From NCBI RefSeq assembly GCF_007097265.1, contig NZ_VJZP01000018.1:1-64000 (forward strand): 64,000 bases of DNA, in the 5' to 3' direction. This document shows positions 28,044 to 36,318 of the stretch, piece by piece (the first letter of the stretch is position 1; the number at the start of each line of letters is the position of its first letter). Under the pieces are notes generated by a model. That model was not told where the DNA came from. It was given only the letters and a program-made list of their open reading frames with translations, and searched no databases. This DNA is from Flavobacterium gawalongense. GTDB taxonomy: Bacteria; Bacteroidota; Bacteroidia; Flavobacteriales; Flavobacteriaceae. The position numbers and the translations under genes were made by a program.

Positions 28044-29336
28044 TTAAAAGTTGAACTGAGCTTGTAATCTCAATAAATTTCCCCGTTGTCTGTTATTAGG
28101 TAGCGCGCTATCTTCAAACGTTCTATCAGCAATTACCCATTCTGCTACCAATTCAAATGCTTTAATAGGCTGCCATTCTATTCCTAACTCGTAATCTCTT
28201 ACCACATAGCTTCTGGCGTCTTTCTCAAATTTCTTCCCACCATCATAATATTGGAATTTGGCAAAAGGATAAATATATTGGTGTTTAGGCAAGTCCCATT
28301 TGTAATTTAAAGTCACATATCCTCCTTCTAAATCAGAAGATTCTACCGTATTAGTCAATTTATCATAGCGAGGTCCTTTCCCGATATTATATTCCGCCTG
28401 AACTCCAAATGGCTTAGGATAAAGAATAAATGAAGCCGCAACCCTTTGGTCTATTGTATACAACTTATCTGGCGTAGTCACTCCTGTAGAAAGCTCATTA
28501 GTAAAAGCCCATTTCCCAGTATACGCTTGTATGCCCGGCTCTATAATTTGACTTCCTACCTCAAATGGATAACTTACTCTTGTCACTACATGTAAGTTTC
28601 TATTTGCTTCAGACTTGTTTGCCGTTTGCCCATTATATGCCCCAAACGCAAATACTCCATAATCTCCAGAACCTTTATATCCATCTTTTACCAGCATTGC
28701 AAAACGATCTCTGATTTTACTAGGAGCCCAGTAAAAAAACACTCCTAAATCTCTTTCGTTTGCCACCGCACTATTCAAACCATCATTACGATCTAAAGTC
28801 AAACGGTTTTGACTGGATTGTAAATTTTCAAATCCAAAAGGCACTTTACTTTGTCCAATTCTCACACGAAACTCTTTCTTGGCATCAAATGACAAATCAA
28901 AATAGGCATCTCTAATTTGGGCAAAATTATTTATCCCAGTCGATGGCGAACTTGCAAAATCCGGCTGAATATAAACATATACATTAGGATGAACTTGTCC
29001 TGAAAACACGATACGGGCTCGTCTTATAAAAAGACCATTATTTGATTTCGCATCGATTGCCGTTGATGTAGTTCCCCAAGATTTGTCACACTGATCACAG
29101 GAGACTTTGTCATTAGAAGAAAGCAGCCCATTATATCTTACCTGCACGTAACCTCTGATTCCTATATTATCGTACCAATGTTCCTTCTTAACCTTCGTTT
29201 TTTCTTCCGCTACCTTCACCTTATTTATAGAGTCCAAAACACGAACCACTTCTTTTGCGATTTCATCTTTCTTCACCTCTTGTGCATTAGCCATACATGA
29301 TAGAACAACCAAACCTGCAAATAAAATTTTTTTCAT
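28044..29336 (-). CDS. Phosphate-selective porin (OprP/OprO family)
   Basis: A 430-residue outer-membrane porin with a Sec signal peptide (1-18, ending ANAQ), a short Lys/Glu-rich helical stretch (about 20-50) and a 16-strand-like barrel ending in Phe (LLRLQAQFNF). Motifs typical of the family are FIRRARIVFSGQVHPNVYVYIQPDFA, VRIGQSKVPFGFENLQSS and RDYELGIEWQP. Position directly ahead of pstS, and a Pho-box-like promoter, support a role in anion or phosphate passage across the outer membrane. A general porin is the alternative. Confidence 0.9.
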   Translation of the reverse strand: MKKILFAGLVVLSCMANAQEVKKDEIAKEVVRVLDSINKVKVAEEKTKVKKEHWYDNIGIRGYVQVRYNGLLSSNDKVSCDQCDKSWGTTSTAIDAKSNNGLFIRRARIVFSGQVHPNVYVYIQPDFASSPSTGINNFAQIRDAYFDLSFDAKKEFRVRIGQSKVPFGFENLQSSQNRLTLDRNDGLNSAVANERDLGVFFYWAPSKIRDRFAMLVKDGYKGSGDYGVFAFGAYNGQTANKSEANRNLHVVTRVSYPFEVGSQIIEPGIQAYTGKWAFTNELSTGVTTPDKLYTIDQRVAASFILYPKPFGVQAEYNIGKGPRYDKLTNTVESSDLEGGYVTLNYKWDLPKHQYIYPFAKFQYYDGGKKFEKDARSYVVRDYELGIEWQPIKAFELVAEWVIADRTFEDSALPNNRQRGNLLRLQAQFNF

Positions 29337-29360
29337 CTTTGTTATATGATTTAATTTTTT

Positions 29361-29395
29361 GCAAAGGTCACGCTAGTATGTTAAGCTAATGTTAA
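29361..29395 (-). promoter_or_regulatory. Pho-box-like operator and promoter of oprP-pst
   Basis: On the minus strand two exact copies of TTAACAT are spaced by 4 nt (29395-29378; 7-4-7 layout, 11-bp period). Eight nucleotides further downstream GACCTTTG (29369-29362) is a 7/8 match to the -7 box TAnnTTTG. This is the geometry of a PhoB site that replaces or overlaps the -33 element. Confidence 0.7.
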
Positions 29396-29518
29396 CAAAT
29401 TATTATGTTGGTGATAAATTATCGTTTCGTAAAGGTTTCCAATCCTATTTTACAGGATTTTTTTTTAAATTTTTTAAACTTATTATTTATTTTAATTATT
29501 GATTTTAAGTGATTTATT

Positions 29519-30601
29519 TTAATTTTTGTCCGATTCTGATTTTTTCAATCTGGCCTTCTCAATTGTAAAGGAAAATTCAGACCCAATACCAAACTCACTC
29601 TCCACATATATTTTTTCTTTATGTGCTTCTATGATATGTTTCACAATCGCTAATCCTAAACCAGATCCTCCTTCTGAACGTGAACCACTTTTATTTACTC
29701 TGTAAAAGCGTTCAAAAAGCCTTGAGATATTTTGTTTCTCTATTCCTTCACCATTGTCTGTTATTCGAACCAAGACCTTTTTCTTTGTCAAATTGACGAT
29801 AGCGACTTCTGTAAGTCCGCCTTCTTTACCGTATTTTATTGAGTTCACAATTAAGTTTTCGACAACTTGCTGTATCTTATCTTCATCTCCATGCACTAGA
29901 ATAGGCTGTATCCGATCATTTTCAAAAGCCAGTGTAATTTTCTTTTTATCTGCTTTCATTTCCAATAAATCGAAAACGTTCTGTATCAATTCTACAATAT
30001 CAAAATCAGAAACCTCCAGATTCAAATCACCAGATTCTAATTTTGTGATCATATCTAAATCTTCTACAATGTAGATTAATCGCTCTACTCCTTTCTCGGC
30101 ACGTTTTAGATATTTTTTTCGAACTGCTTTATCATCCATCGCTCCATCAATAAGTGTAGATAAATACCCTTGAACTGTAAACAAAGGGGTTTTAAGTTCA
30201 TGGGAAACATTGCCAAGAAATTCTCTTCGGTATTCTTCTCGAACCTGCAACATTTCTATCTCCAATTTTTTATCGGTGGCAAATTTCTTAACTTCTCGCG
30301 TCAGCGTTTCCATATCGGTAGTAATAGGCTGATTGATAAACGAACTGGATTCCAGCAAGGAGACATCATCGTATATTTTTTTGACACGTCTGTAAATAAA
30401 CCGTTCGACACGATATTGTAAAACCACAAAAGAGAATAAATAAATGATGACAAGAGAAACGATTCCAAACAACAGTAAATTATTGACTTTGGACCCAAAG
30501 AATAGTAAGACCATTAATACGACAAATCCAGTAGCAAAAAGGCTAATGAACAAAGCAGATTTTATGGCAAATTTATAGGTTTTCTTAAAATTTATTTTCA
30601 T
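29519..30601 (-). CDS. phoR: Sensor histidine kinase of the phosphate regulon (PhoR-like)
   Basis: A 360-residue membrane kinase with two N-terminal helices (about 12-35 and 41-62) and only a very short periplasmic loop, followed by a coiled-coil linker (about 75-125). The HisKA domain has H134 in VSHELKTPLFTVQGYL, and the HATPase core has the N, G1 and G2 boxes (ENLIVNSIKYG, DNGEGIE, GSGLGLAIV). As in E. coli PhoR, the lack of a large sensor domain suggests it senses the state of Pst and PhoU. It follows phoB by 56 nt on the same strand and lies upstream of the pst genes. Confidence 0.9.
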   Translation of the reverse strand: MKINFKKTYKFAIKSALFISLFATGFVVLMVLLFFGSKVNNLLLFGIVSLVIIYLFSFVVLQYRVERFIYRRVKKIYDDVSLLESSSFINQPITTDMETLTREVKKFATDKKLEIEMLQVREEYRREFLGNVSHELKTPLFTVQGYLSTLIDGAMDDKAVRKKYLKRAEKGVERLIYIVEDLDMITKLESGDLNLEVSDFDIVELIQNVFDLLEMKADKKKITLAFENDRIQPILVHGDEDKIQQVVENLIVNSIKYGKEGGLTEVAIVNLTKKKVLVRITDNGEGIEKQNISRLFERFYRVNKSGSRSEGGSGLGLAIVKHIIEAHKEKIYVESEFGIGSEFSFTIEKARLKKSESDKN

Positions 30602-30657
30602 TACATTTATGCCTCGCTTTTAAAGCAATTTGTTATTCTTGTAAAAAGCATATCTAA

Positions 30658-31341
30658 TTACACTTCAAATTTATAACCCACTCCTTTAATCGTTTTGAAA
30701 AAATCTTCTCCAATTTTTTCACGCAATTTTCTAATATGCACATCTATGGTTCTTCCGCCAACTACGACTTCATTCCCCCAAACTTTATCTAGAATCTCAT
30801 CGCGTTTGAATACTTTTCCTGGTTTTGAAGCCAACAAGTAAAATAATTCAAACTCTTTTCGAGGCAAAGCTATTTCAACATTGTCTTTTCTTATTTTATA
30901 TTCTTCCCGATTGATCTCAATTCCTCCTACATTAAGTGTTTCACTATTTTGCTCTTGCTCTTTCAAGCGGCGCAACAAAGCTTTCACTTTACTGACCAAT
31001 AATTTTGGTTTAATTGGTTTTGTAATATAATCATCTGCACCAGCATCAAAACCGGCCACTTGCGAGTAATCTTCACTTCTTGCCGTCAAGAAAGTAATAA
31101 TCACATTATTCAGTTCCGGAATTTTTCTAATATTTTCACAAGCTTCCATACCATCCATTTCCGGCATCATTACATCCATGATAATAAGGTCAGGCAATTC
31201 CTTTTTAGCTTTTGCTATTGCTTCTTTCCCATTAGCCGCCGTAACGATTTGATACCCCTCTTGAGCGAGATTATACCCTACAATTTCTAGAATATCCGGC
31301 TCATCATCTACTAATAGAATCTTCGTATTTTTTTTCTTCAT
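30658..31341 (-). CDS. phoB: Response regulator of the phosphate regulon (PhoB-like)
   Basis: About 227 residues from the ATG at 31341; the frame also opens with a TTG at 31350 that I did not choose. The receiver domain has the acidic pocket (LVDDEPD), the phosphoacceptor D56 (IIMDVMMPEMDG) and the switch Lys (DYITKPIKP). The C-terminal OmpR/PhoB winged helix ends VVGGRTIDVHIRKLREKIG and FFKTIKGVGYKFEV. It should bind the TTAACAT direct repeats found at 29378, 31467 and 34391. First gene of the phoB-phoR pair, divergent from a TonB receptor gene. Confidence 0.92.
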   Translation of the reverse strand: MKKKNTKILLVDDEPDILEIVGYNLAQEGYQIVTAANGKEAIAKAKKELPDLIIMDVMMPEMDGMEACENIRKIPELNNVIITFLTARSEDYSQVAGFDAGADDYITKPIKPKLLVSKVKALLRRLKEQEQNSETLNVGGIEINREEYKIRKDNVEIALPRKEFELFYLLASKPGKVFKRDEILDKVWGNEVVVGGRTIDVHIRKLREKIGEDFFKTIKGVGYKFEV

Positions 31342-31466
31342 AAAGCCCAAAAAATTATTTTTGAATTGTAAATGTAATAATAAATGAGCTACTGAAAAGG
31401 AGTTAACGATAATTTAATGTTCTGTTCATCTTGCAGCGCAAAACAAAACACAACCATAACAAACAA

Positions 31467-31500
31467 GTAACTTACGTTTTACATTTAGTCCATTACTTTG
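31467..31500 (+). promoter_or_regulatory. Pho-box-like operator and promoter of the TonB receptor
   Basis: GTAACTT and TTTACAT (31467-31473, 31478-31484) match TTAACAT at 5/7 and 6/7, with the 4-nt spacer. Exactly 8 nt later comes TTACTTTG (31493-31500), a 7/8 match to the -7 box. This is the same spacing as at the oprP promoter. The ATG follows 17 nt on. Confidence 0.6.
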
Positions 31501-31517
31501 CAAAAAATTAAAACACA

Positions 31518-34319
31518 ATGAAATTCAAATTAATATTTTTTACGTTATTAATAACAGCTATTTCTTTTTCACAGAATAAAGGTACGGTTTCTGGAATCCT
31601 AACAGATAAAGACTCAAACAATCAATCATTGCCATTTGCAAACGTACTTATAAAAGGAACCACTATAGGAACCAATACTGACATTGATGGCAAATACGCC
31701 ATCGCTATTGCACCTGGAAATTATACTGTTCAATTCAGCTTTGTTGGTTATGAATCTGTAGAAATCCCTGTAACGGTAACAGCAAATGAAACAGTAACTT
31801 TGAATCAAGCAATTGGTTCCGGAAGTTACAAACTGGAAGATGTAGTTATAAAAAATACGGCAAGTAGAGAAAAAGAAACAGCCTTATTGCTAGACCAAAA
31901 GAAAGCAGTTGTTATCAAACAAAGTATTGGTGCCCAAGAAATGGCTCGTAAAGGAGTTAGCGATGTAGAGGAAGGTTTGACAAAAATAACCGGAATTACA
32001 AAAGTAGGCTCAAGAGGTTTATTTGTACGCGGACTGGAAGACCGATACAACAACTTACTGATAAATGATCTAGCTGCGCCAACTAACAATCCTTTCAAAA
32101 AAATTATTCCATTAGACTTATTTTCTACCGATATTGTAGGTGTTATTGAAGTATACAAAACTTTTAACCCAAACATTTATGGAGATTTTGCCGGAGGAAC
32201 TTTTAATATACAAACATCTAAAGGTTCGAAAAGCGTAACTAAATTAAATATTGGAATTGGCTACACTGTAAATAACAATTTAGAAAAGTTTTTAATTTCT
32301 AAAGATGCTAATTCTACCAAAGGATTATTTGGCTTGACCGGAAACGACAGAAAACTTCCAGGATTATTGGGAAACAGACCTTCAAGTTACACGCTTACTG
32401 CAGATCAATCTTTGAGATCTTTTAAAAGTGGATTTGATGTTTCAAAAATCAATAGTCCTTTAAATTCAAGCATTGGCTTGCTTCATTCCGAAAAATTTAA
32501 CCTGAAAGACGATAAGACTTTTTCTTACTTACTTTCCATCAATTTTGATAACAATTATTCTATTAGAAACGGAGTAGAAAGAACGTTCACTAACAATCCT
32601 TCCGGATTTACTTATAGAAACGACTTCGACAATACGGAATACCGATATAAAACATCGTTATCTTCTTTGGTAGGATTAAATTACACTACAGACAGACTGA
32701 AACTTTCTTATAATACTCTTTTCATCAGAACTACTGAAAATCTAGTTAAAGATCAATTTGGAGTAGCTGATTCAAACTCAAGCAACAATAACACTTTAAT
32801 TAGAACCAATCAATTAGACGAATCTAATTATTTAAACAACCAGTTATTGGGTGAATATGCATTGAATGAAGATAAAACTCAAAACGTAAAAGCAGCAGTT
32901 TCGTATGCGATTACTAAATATGCACAACCGGACAGAAAATTCTTTTCAGGAACAAGATCAGGAACAGAAGATATTTTAGTTTCTGTTGCTGGAAATAATT
33001 TCATCAAACAATACTTAGATATTTCTGGTGATTCTTATTTTTCAGGATTAGCAGAGTACACTTTGAAATTTGGCAAAACTGAAAAAAATAATATTTTCAC
33101 AGCTGGATATAATGGCAACATGTCTGACATGACCTCATCCTATCGTTTTATCACACCAATAAATAACAGCGCTCCAAATAGCTTCACCACACCATTGAAT
33201 ACTGTAGACACTCAATTGAATAACTACATCGCTTCAAATGCTGTTAGTTTTAGAGAAAGTTCTAATGCAACGTATCAGGCAAAATTAAAGGAATCCGCTA
33301 ATGCCGGTTATGCTAACTTACTTTACAAATTTGGAGAAAAATGGGAAGTAAACGGAGGAATTCGTTTAGAAAGCACCATGCGAGAAACCAAATACAGAAC
33401 TCAAGGTTCTTTCTCAGATCCATTTAAAACTTTAAAATATGACAACTTGTATGTTTTACCTGCTTTGAATGTAAAATATGGTTTGAATGAAAATTCGAAT
33501 CTTCGTTTTGCCACTGGAAAAACATATACAAGACCAGTTGTAATGGAATCTTATCCTATTGAATATATCAATGCTGATGGAACTTCGACAAAAGGAAATC
33601 CATTTTTAGAAAATAGCAACAACTACAATGTTGATTTAAAATACGAATTGTTCCCAACATCAAAAGAAGTTGTTGTATTAGGATTGTTTGGTAAAAAAAT
33701 TGATCAGCCTATTGAAAGAACATTCATCTCTAATGCTGCGAATTCAACCATCACAACCTATTTAAATTCTGACAATGCCGTTTTATATGGAGCAGAAATT
33801 GAATTCATATTAGATTTTGCAAGAATTAACGAACGTTTATCTGATTTCTCTTTTGGGTTTAACACTTCTTTGATGCACACAAAAGTAGATGTGAAGCCAA
33901 CCACTACTGATAGTGACGGTAATGTGACAACATCAATCGAAACTTTTAGAAGCAGAGAACTTCAAGGAGCTTCAAAATGGTTAATCAACTCCGATTTAAA
34001 ATACCAATTTAATTTAAGGGAATCCTGGAACAACACGGTTTCATTAGTTTATTCTGTATTTGGAAAGAGAATTTATGCAGTGGGAACAGGAGGATTAGAC
34101 CATATTTATGAACTACCGGTTCAACAATTAGATTTTATTTGGAGTAGCAAATTATCAGATCATTTCGATTTAAAATTTAGTGCTGATAATTTACTTGATC
34201 CTATTCGCAAATCTGAACAAGGAAATAATGGAACTTCTTCCATTGTAGAACAATCAAACATAACAAACAGTTATAAAAAAGGAAGAGGCTTCTCAATAAA
34301 CTTAGGATACACTTTTTAA
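31518..34319 (+). CDS. TonB-dependent outer-membrane receptor, phosphate-regulon linked
   Basis: A 933-residue receptor. A signal peptide (about 1-18), an N-terminal carboxypeptidase-D-like beta domain (about 22-110, GTVSGILTDKDSNNQSLPFANVLIKGT), the plug (about 130-240, with GLFVRGLEDRYNNLLIND and GVIEVYKTFNPNIYGDFAGGTFNIQTSKG) and a large barrel ending GRGFSINLGYTF. No SusD-like partner is present; instead a beta-helix lipoprotein follows. Its position beside phoB and the Pho-box-like promoter suggest import of a phosphorus compound (organophosphate, polyphosphate or nucleic-acid fragment). The substrate is inferred, not shown. Confidence 0.88.
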   Translation: MKFKLIFFTLLITAISFSQNKGTVSGILTDKDSNNQSLPFANVLIKGTTIGTNTDIDGKYAIAIAPGNYTVQFSFVGYESVEIPVTVTANETVTLNQAIGSGSYKLEDVVIKNTASREKETALLLDQKKAVVIKQSIGAQEMARKGVSDVEEGLTKITGITKVGSRGLFVRGLEDRYNNLLINDLAAPTNNPFKKIIPLDLFSTDIVGVIEVYKTFNPNIYGDFAGGTFNIQTSKGSKSVTKLNIGIGYTVNNNLEKFLISKDANSTKGLFGLTGNDRKLPGLLGNRPSSYTLTADQSLRSFKSGFDVSKINSPLNSSIGLLHSEKFNLKDDKTFSYLLSINFDNNYSIRNGVERTFTNNPSGFTYRNDFDNTEYRYKTSLSSLVGLNYTTDRLKLSYNTLFIRTTENLVKDQFGVADSNSSNNNTLIRTNQLDESNYLNNQLLGEYALNEDKTQNVKAAVSYAITKYAQPDRKFFSGTRSGTEDILVSVAGNNFIKQYLDISGDSYFSGLAEYTLKFGKTEKNNIFTAGYNGNMSDMTSSYRFITPINNSAPNSFTTPLNTVDTQLNNYIASNAVSFRESSNATYQAKLKESANAGYANLLYKFGEKWEVNGGIRLESTMRETKYRTQGSFSDPFKTLKYDNLYVLPALNVKYGLNENSNLRFATGKTYTRPVVMESYPIEYINADGTSTKGNPFLENSNNYNVDLKYELFPTSKEVVVLGLFGKKIDQPIERTFISNAANSTITTYLNSDNAVLYGAEIEFILDFARINERLSDFSFGFNTSLMHTKVDVKPTTTDSDGNVTTSIETFRSRELQGASKWLINSDLKYQFNLRESWNNTVSLVYSVFGKRIYAVGTGGLDHIYELPVQQLDFIWSSKLSDHFDLKFSADNLLDPIRKSEQGNNGTSSIVEQSNITNSYKKGRGFSINLGYTF

Positions 34320-34335
34320 CATAATGCTTAAAACC

Positions 34336-34367
34336 AAAAAGCTCTAATTTATTTAGAGCTTTTTTTA
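34336..34367 (+). terminator. Terminator after the TonB receptor
   Basis: Stem AAAAAGCTCTAA / TTAGAGCTTTTT with a short loop and a T run starts 16 nt after the stop codon. Confidence 0.85.
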
Positions 34368-34390
34368 TGCTTAAAACTCACATAACACAC

Positions 34391-34408
34391 TTAACATTCT
34401 CTTCACAT
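34391..34408 (+). promoter_or_regulatory. Pho-box-like direct repeat upstream of the beta-helix lipoprotein
   Basis: TTAACAT (7/7) and TTCACAT (6/7) are separated by the 4-nt TCTC. The nearest ideal -7 box lies 63 nt downstream, further than at the other two sites, so a different activation geometry or a second weak half-site near 34446 would be needed. Confidence 0.5.
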
Positions 34409-34471
34409 TTTGGTATTTTTTTAGTAACCGTATTGTAATATTCAGCTAACACCCTTTATGAAGTTATCCTA

Positions 34472-34479
34472 TAATTTTG
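34472..34479 (+). promoter_or_regulatory. Putative promoter of the beta-helix lipoprotein, -7 box
   Basis: TAATTTTG matches TAnnTTTG exactly, 35 nt before the ATG at 34515. Confidence 0.5.
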
Positions 34480-34514
34480 ACAAAAATAAAAAACAATAAA
34501 TAATACAATAAACT

Positions 34515-35705
34515 ATGAAAACTAAATTTTTTGCTTTAGCACTTGCTACAGGGTTATTTCTAAATTCTTGCTCAAGTAGTGATGATCCAACTCCTGTTAC
34601 ACCACCGGCAACAGGCGAAATCACAGGTACAATAACCGCAAATAAAACTTTTGCATACGGAAATTACACTTTAAAAGGTATTGTTAAAGTTGCTTCAGGA
34701 GTAACAGTAACTTTCGAAGCAGGTTCTACAATTACTGCAAACAAAACTACTGGAGACAACGCATTAGTTGTTTTAAACGGTGGAAAATTAAACATTAGCG
34801 GTACTGCTGACAAACCAGTTGTATTTACAGAAGCATCTGCAACTCCAGGTTCTTGGGGAGGAATCATCATGTACGGTGATGCTCCAATCAAAGCAATTGG
34901 TGGTGTGACTACTTCAACTTCAGAAGATGGAAACGCTTTACCATACGGAGGAACAAATGCTACTCACAACGGAGGTTCATTAAATTATGCCAGAGTTGAA
35001 TATGCTGGAGCAAAATTAGCTGATGGAACAAAAGAAAATAATGGATTTACATTTTATTCAGTAGGTTCAGGAACAACATTAGACCACTTAGTTTCTTACA
35101 AAGGTGCTGATGATGGATATGAATTTTTTGGAGGAACTGTAAGTATGACAAACGCTATTTCCTATGGGAACTACGATGATGCTTTTGACTGGCAAGATGG
35201 ATGGCAAGGTCAAAACAACTCTAACTGGTATGCATACCAAACTGGTAAAGGGAATTTCGGAATGGAGATTGAATGTTCAAATAATAACAATGCATTCTGG
35301 CCAAAAATAACTAACATCACTTTAAAAAGAGAAGCAGGATGTGTACCAGAAGTTGCTGGTGATATTCAAGTTGATGCTTTCCAATTCAAAAAAGAAGGAA
35401 ATGGAGATTATAGTAACATCATTATCTCAGGATACGGAAATTATACTGAAGGAACAACTGTTTACAATGGTGCAGCAGTAAAAATCCAAGATGCCACTAC
35501 AAATACAAATCAAGTTAATGGATCAAAATTAAAATTAACTAATGTGACTATCTCTTCAACTACTCAAGTTGTACCTGTAGGAGCAACTTCTGCAATTGTA
35601 GTTAATTTCCCAGTTGGTAATTTTACACCAAGTACATCTGCAACAGGTGCTTCATTAACTGCTGGTACATGGGCAACAGTTGGTGGTACTAGCTTGATTA
35701 AATAG
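34515..35705 (+). CDS. Lipoprotein with predicted beta-helix fold
   Basis: A 396-residue lipoprotein: signal peptide and lipobox LNSC (Cys near residue 19) followed by SSSDDP, an acidic start of the mature protein that resembles the export signal of surface-exposed flavobacterial lipoproteins. The mature part repeats short strands such as GNYTLKGIVKVASGVTVTFEAGSTI, NALVVLNGGKLNISGTADKPVVFTE and LDHLVSYKGADDGYEFFGGTVS, suggesting a right-handed parallel beta-helix. The DDGYEFFGGT and NYDDAFDWQDG loops could bind metal or ligand. It follows the TonB receptor and has its own Pho-like site, so it may be the receptor's surface partner. I cannot name a substrate. Confidence 0.75.
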   Translation: MKTKFFALALATGLFLNSCSSSDDPTPVTPPATGEITGTITANKTFAYGNYTLKGIVKVASGVTVTFEAGSTITANKTTGDNALVVLNGGKLNISGTADKPVVFTEASATPGSWGGIIMYGDAPIKAIGGVTTSTSEDGNALPYGGTNATHNGGSLNYARVEYAGAKLADGTKENNGFTFYSVGSGTTLDHLVSYKGADDGYEFFGGTVSMTNAISYGNYDDAFDWQDGWQGQNNSNWYAYQTGKGNFGMEIECSNNNNAFWPKITNITLKREAGCVPEVAGDIQVDAFQFKKEGNGDYSNIIISGYGNYTEGTTVYNGAAVKIQDATTNTNQVNGSKLKLTNVTISSTTQVVPVGATSAIVVNFPVGNFTPSTSATGASLTAGTWATVGGTSLIK

Positions 35706-35738
35706 TTTAAAACTAAAAAAGAATAAAATATATTACCT

Positions 35739-35770
35739 AAACACCTCTTTTTCTGAGAGGTGTTTTTTTT
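35739..35770 (+). terminator. Terminator after the beta-helix lipoprotein
   Basis: The stem AACACCTC / GAGGTGTT is followed by a run of T. It lies 33 nt after the stop codon. Confidence 0.85.
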
Positions 35771-35823
35771 TGTGGTACAATATTTGAAATATTTTTTATA
35801 TATTTACATAACAAATATTTATC

Positions 35824-36162
35824 ATGGTAAAAAACTACTTTTATATTACTATCTTATTGGTTTTTTTCTTTTCGATGAGCCTCTCCGCTCAAGAGAATAA
35901 GCAACAGCCAAGAACACAAGAAACTGCTTCGATAGAGGGACTGAGTTTGTACCCAAATCCCGTAAGCAATGGTAAGGTTTACATTTCTTCAAAAAACGAC
36001 TTAGATAAAGAAATAATTATCTTCGATGTTTTAGGAAAAAAAGTGCTCCAAACAATGATTAGTTCACGAGAACTAAATGTCTCAAATCTTACTCCAGGTG
36101 TTTATATCATCAAAATAAATGAAAATGATGCATCTGCTACGAGAAAATTAATTGTGCGATAA
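35824..36162 (+). CDS. Minimal secreted protein with T9SS type A sorting domain
   Basis: A 112-residue protein: signal peptide (1-22, ending LSAQ), a spacer of only about 15 residues (ENKQQPRTQETASIE), then a complete type A C-terminal sorting domain (about 38-112) with the SLYPNPVSNGKVYI start, IIIFDVLGKKVLQ, LNVSNLTPGVYIIKI and the final ATRKLIVR. Such domains direct proteins through the type IX secretion system and are normally cut off during surface attachment. Almost no cargo is left here. It lies downstream of the phosphate-linked lipoprotein behind a terminator. Its role is unknown. Confidence 0.85.
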   Translation: MVKNYFYITILLVFFFSMSLSAQENKQQPRTQETASIEGLSLYPNPVSNGKVYISSKNDLDKEIIIFDVLGKKVLQTMISSRELNVSNLTPGVYIIKINENDASATRKLIVR

Positions 36163-36182
36163 TAATTATCACTGACAAATTC

Positions 36183-36212
36183 AAAAGCTCCAATTCTGTT
36201 GGGGCTTTTTTT
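36183..36212 (+). terminator. Terminator after the mini T9SS gene
   Basis: Stem AAAAGCTCCAA / TTGGGGCTTTTTTT, including a G-U pair, followed by T. Confidence 0.75.
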
Positions 36213-36297
36213 ATAATAAAACGCGGCTGGTTTTTACCAAATTGAGTAAAGCGCTTGCAAAGACTTTGAGTGGTAAAGTGCCTACAAATTTTTTACT

Positions 36298-36305
36298 TAC
36301 TTTTG
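36298..36305 (+). promoter_or_regulatory. Putative promoter of the acyl-protein synthetase gene, -7 box
   Basis: TACTTTTG matches TAnnTTTG exactly and ends 13 nt before the TTG start at 36319, which supports that start. Confidence 0.5.
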
Positions 36306-36318
36306 TAAAAAAAAATTC

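Noticed and set aside
29440-29467. Hairpin AATCCT / AGGATT with T run as a phoR terminator
   Set aside because: The T run is on the plus strand, while phoR and oprP are both on the minus strand, so it cannot terminate phoR.
31400-31417. Pho-box-like repeat (GAGTTAA n4 AATTTAA) ahead of phoB
   Set aside because: Only 5/7 matches in each half, made mostly of TTAA, and no acceptable -7 box at the 8-nt spacing used by the two stronger sites. Autoregulation of phoB remains possible but is not supported here.
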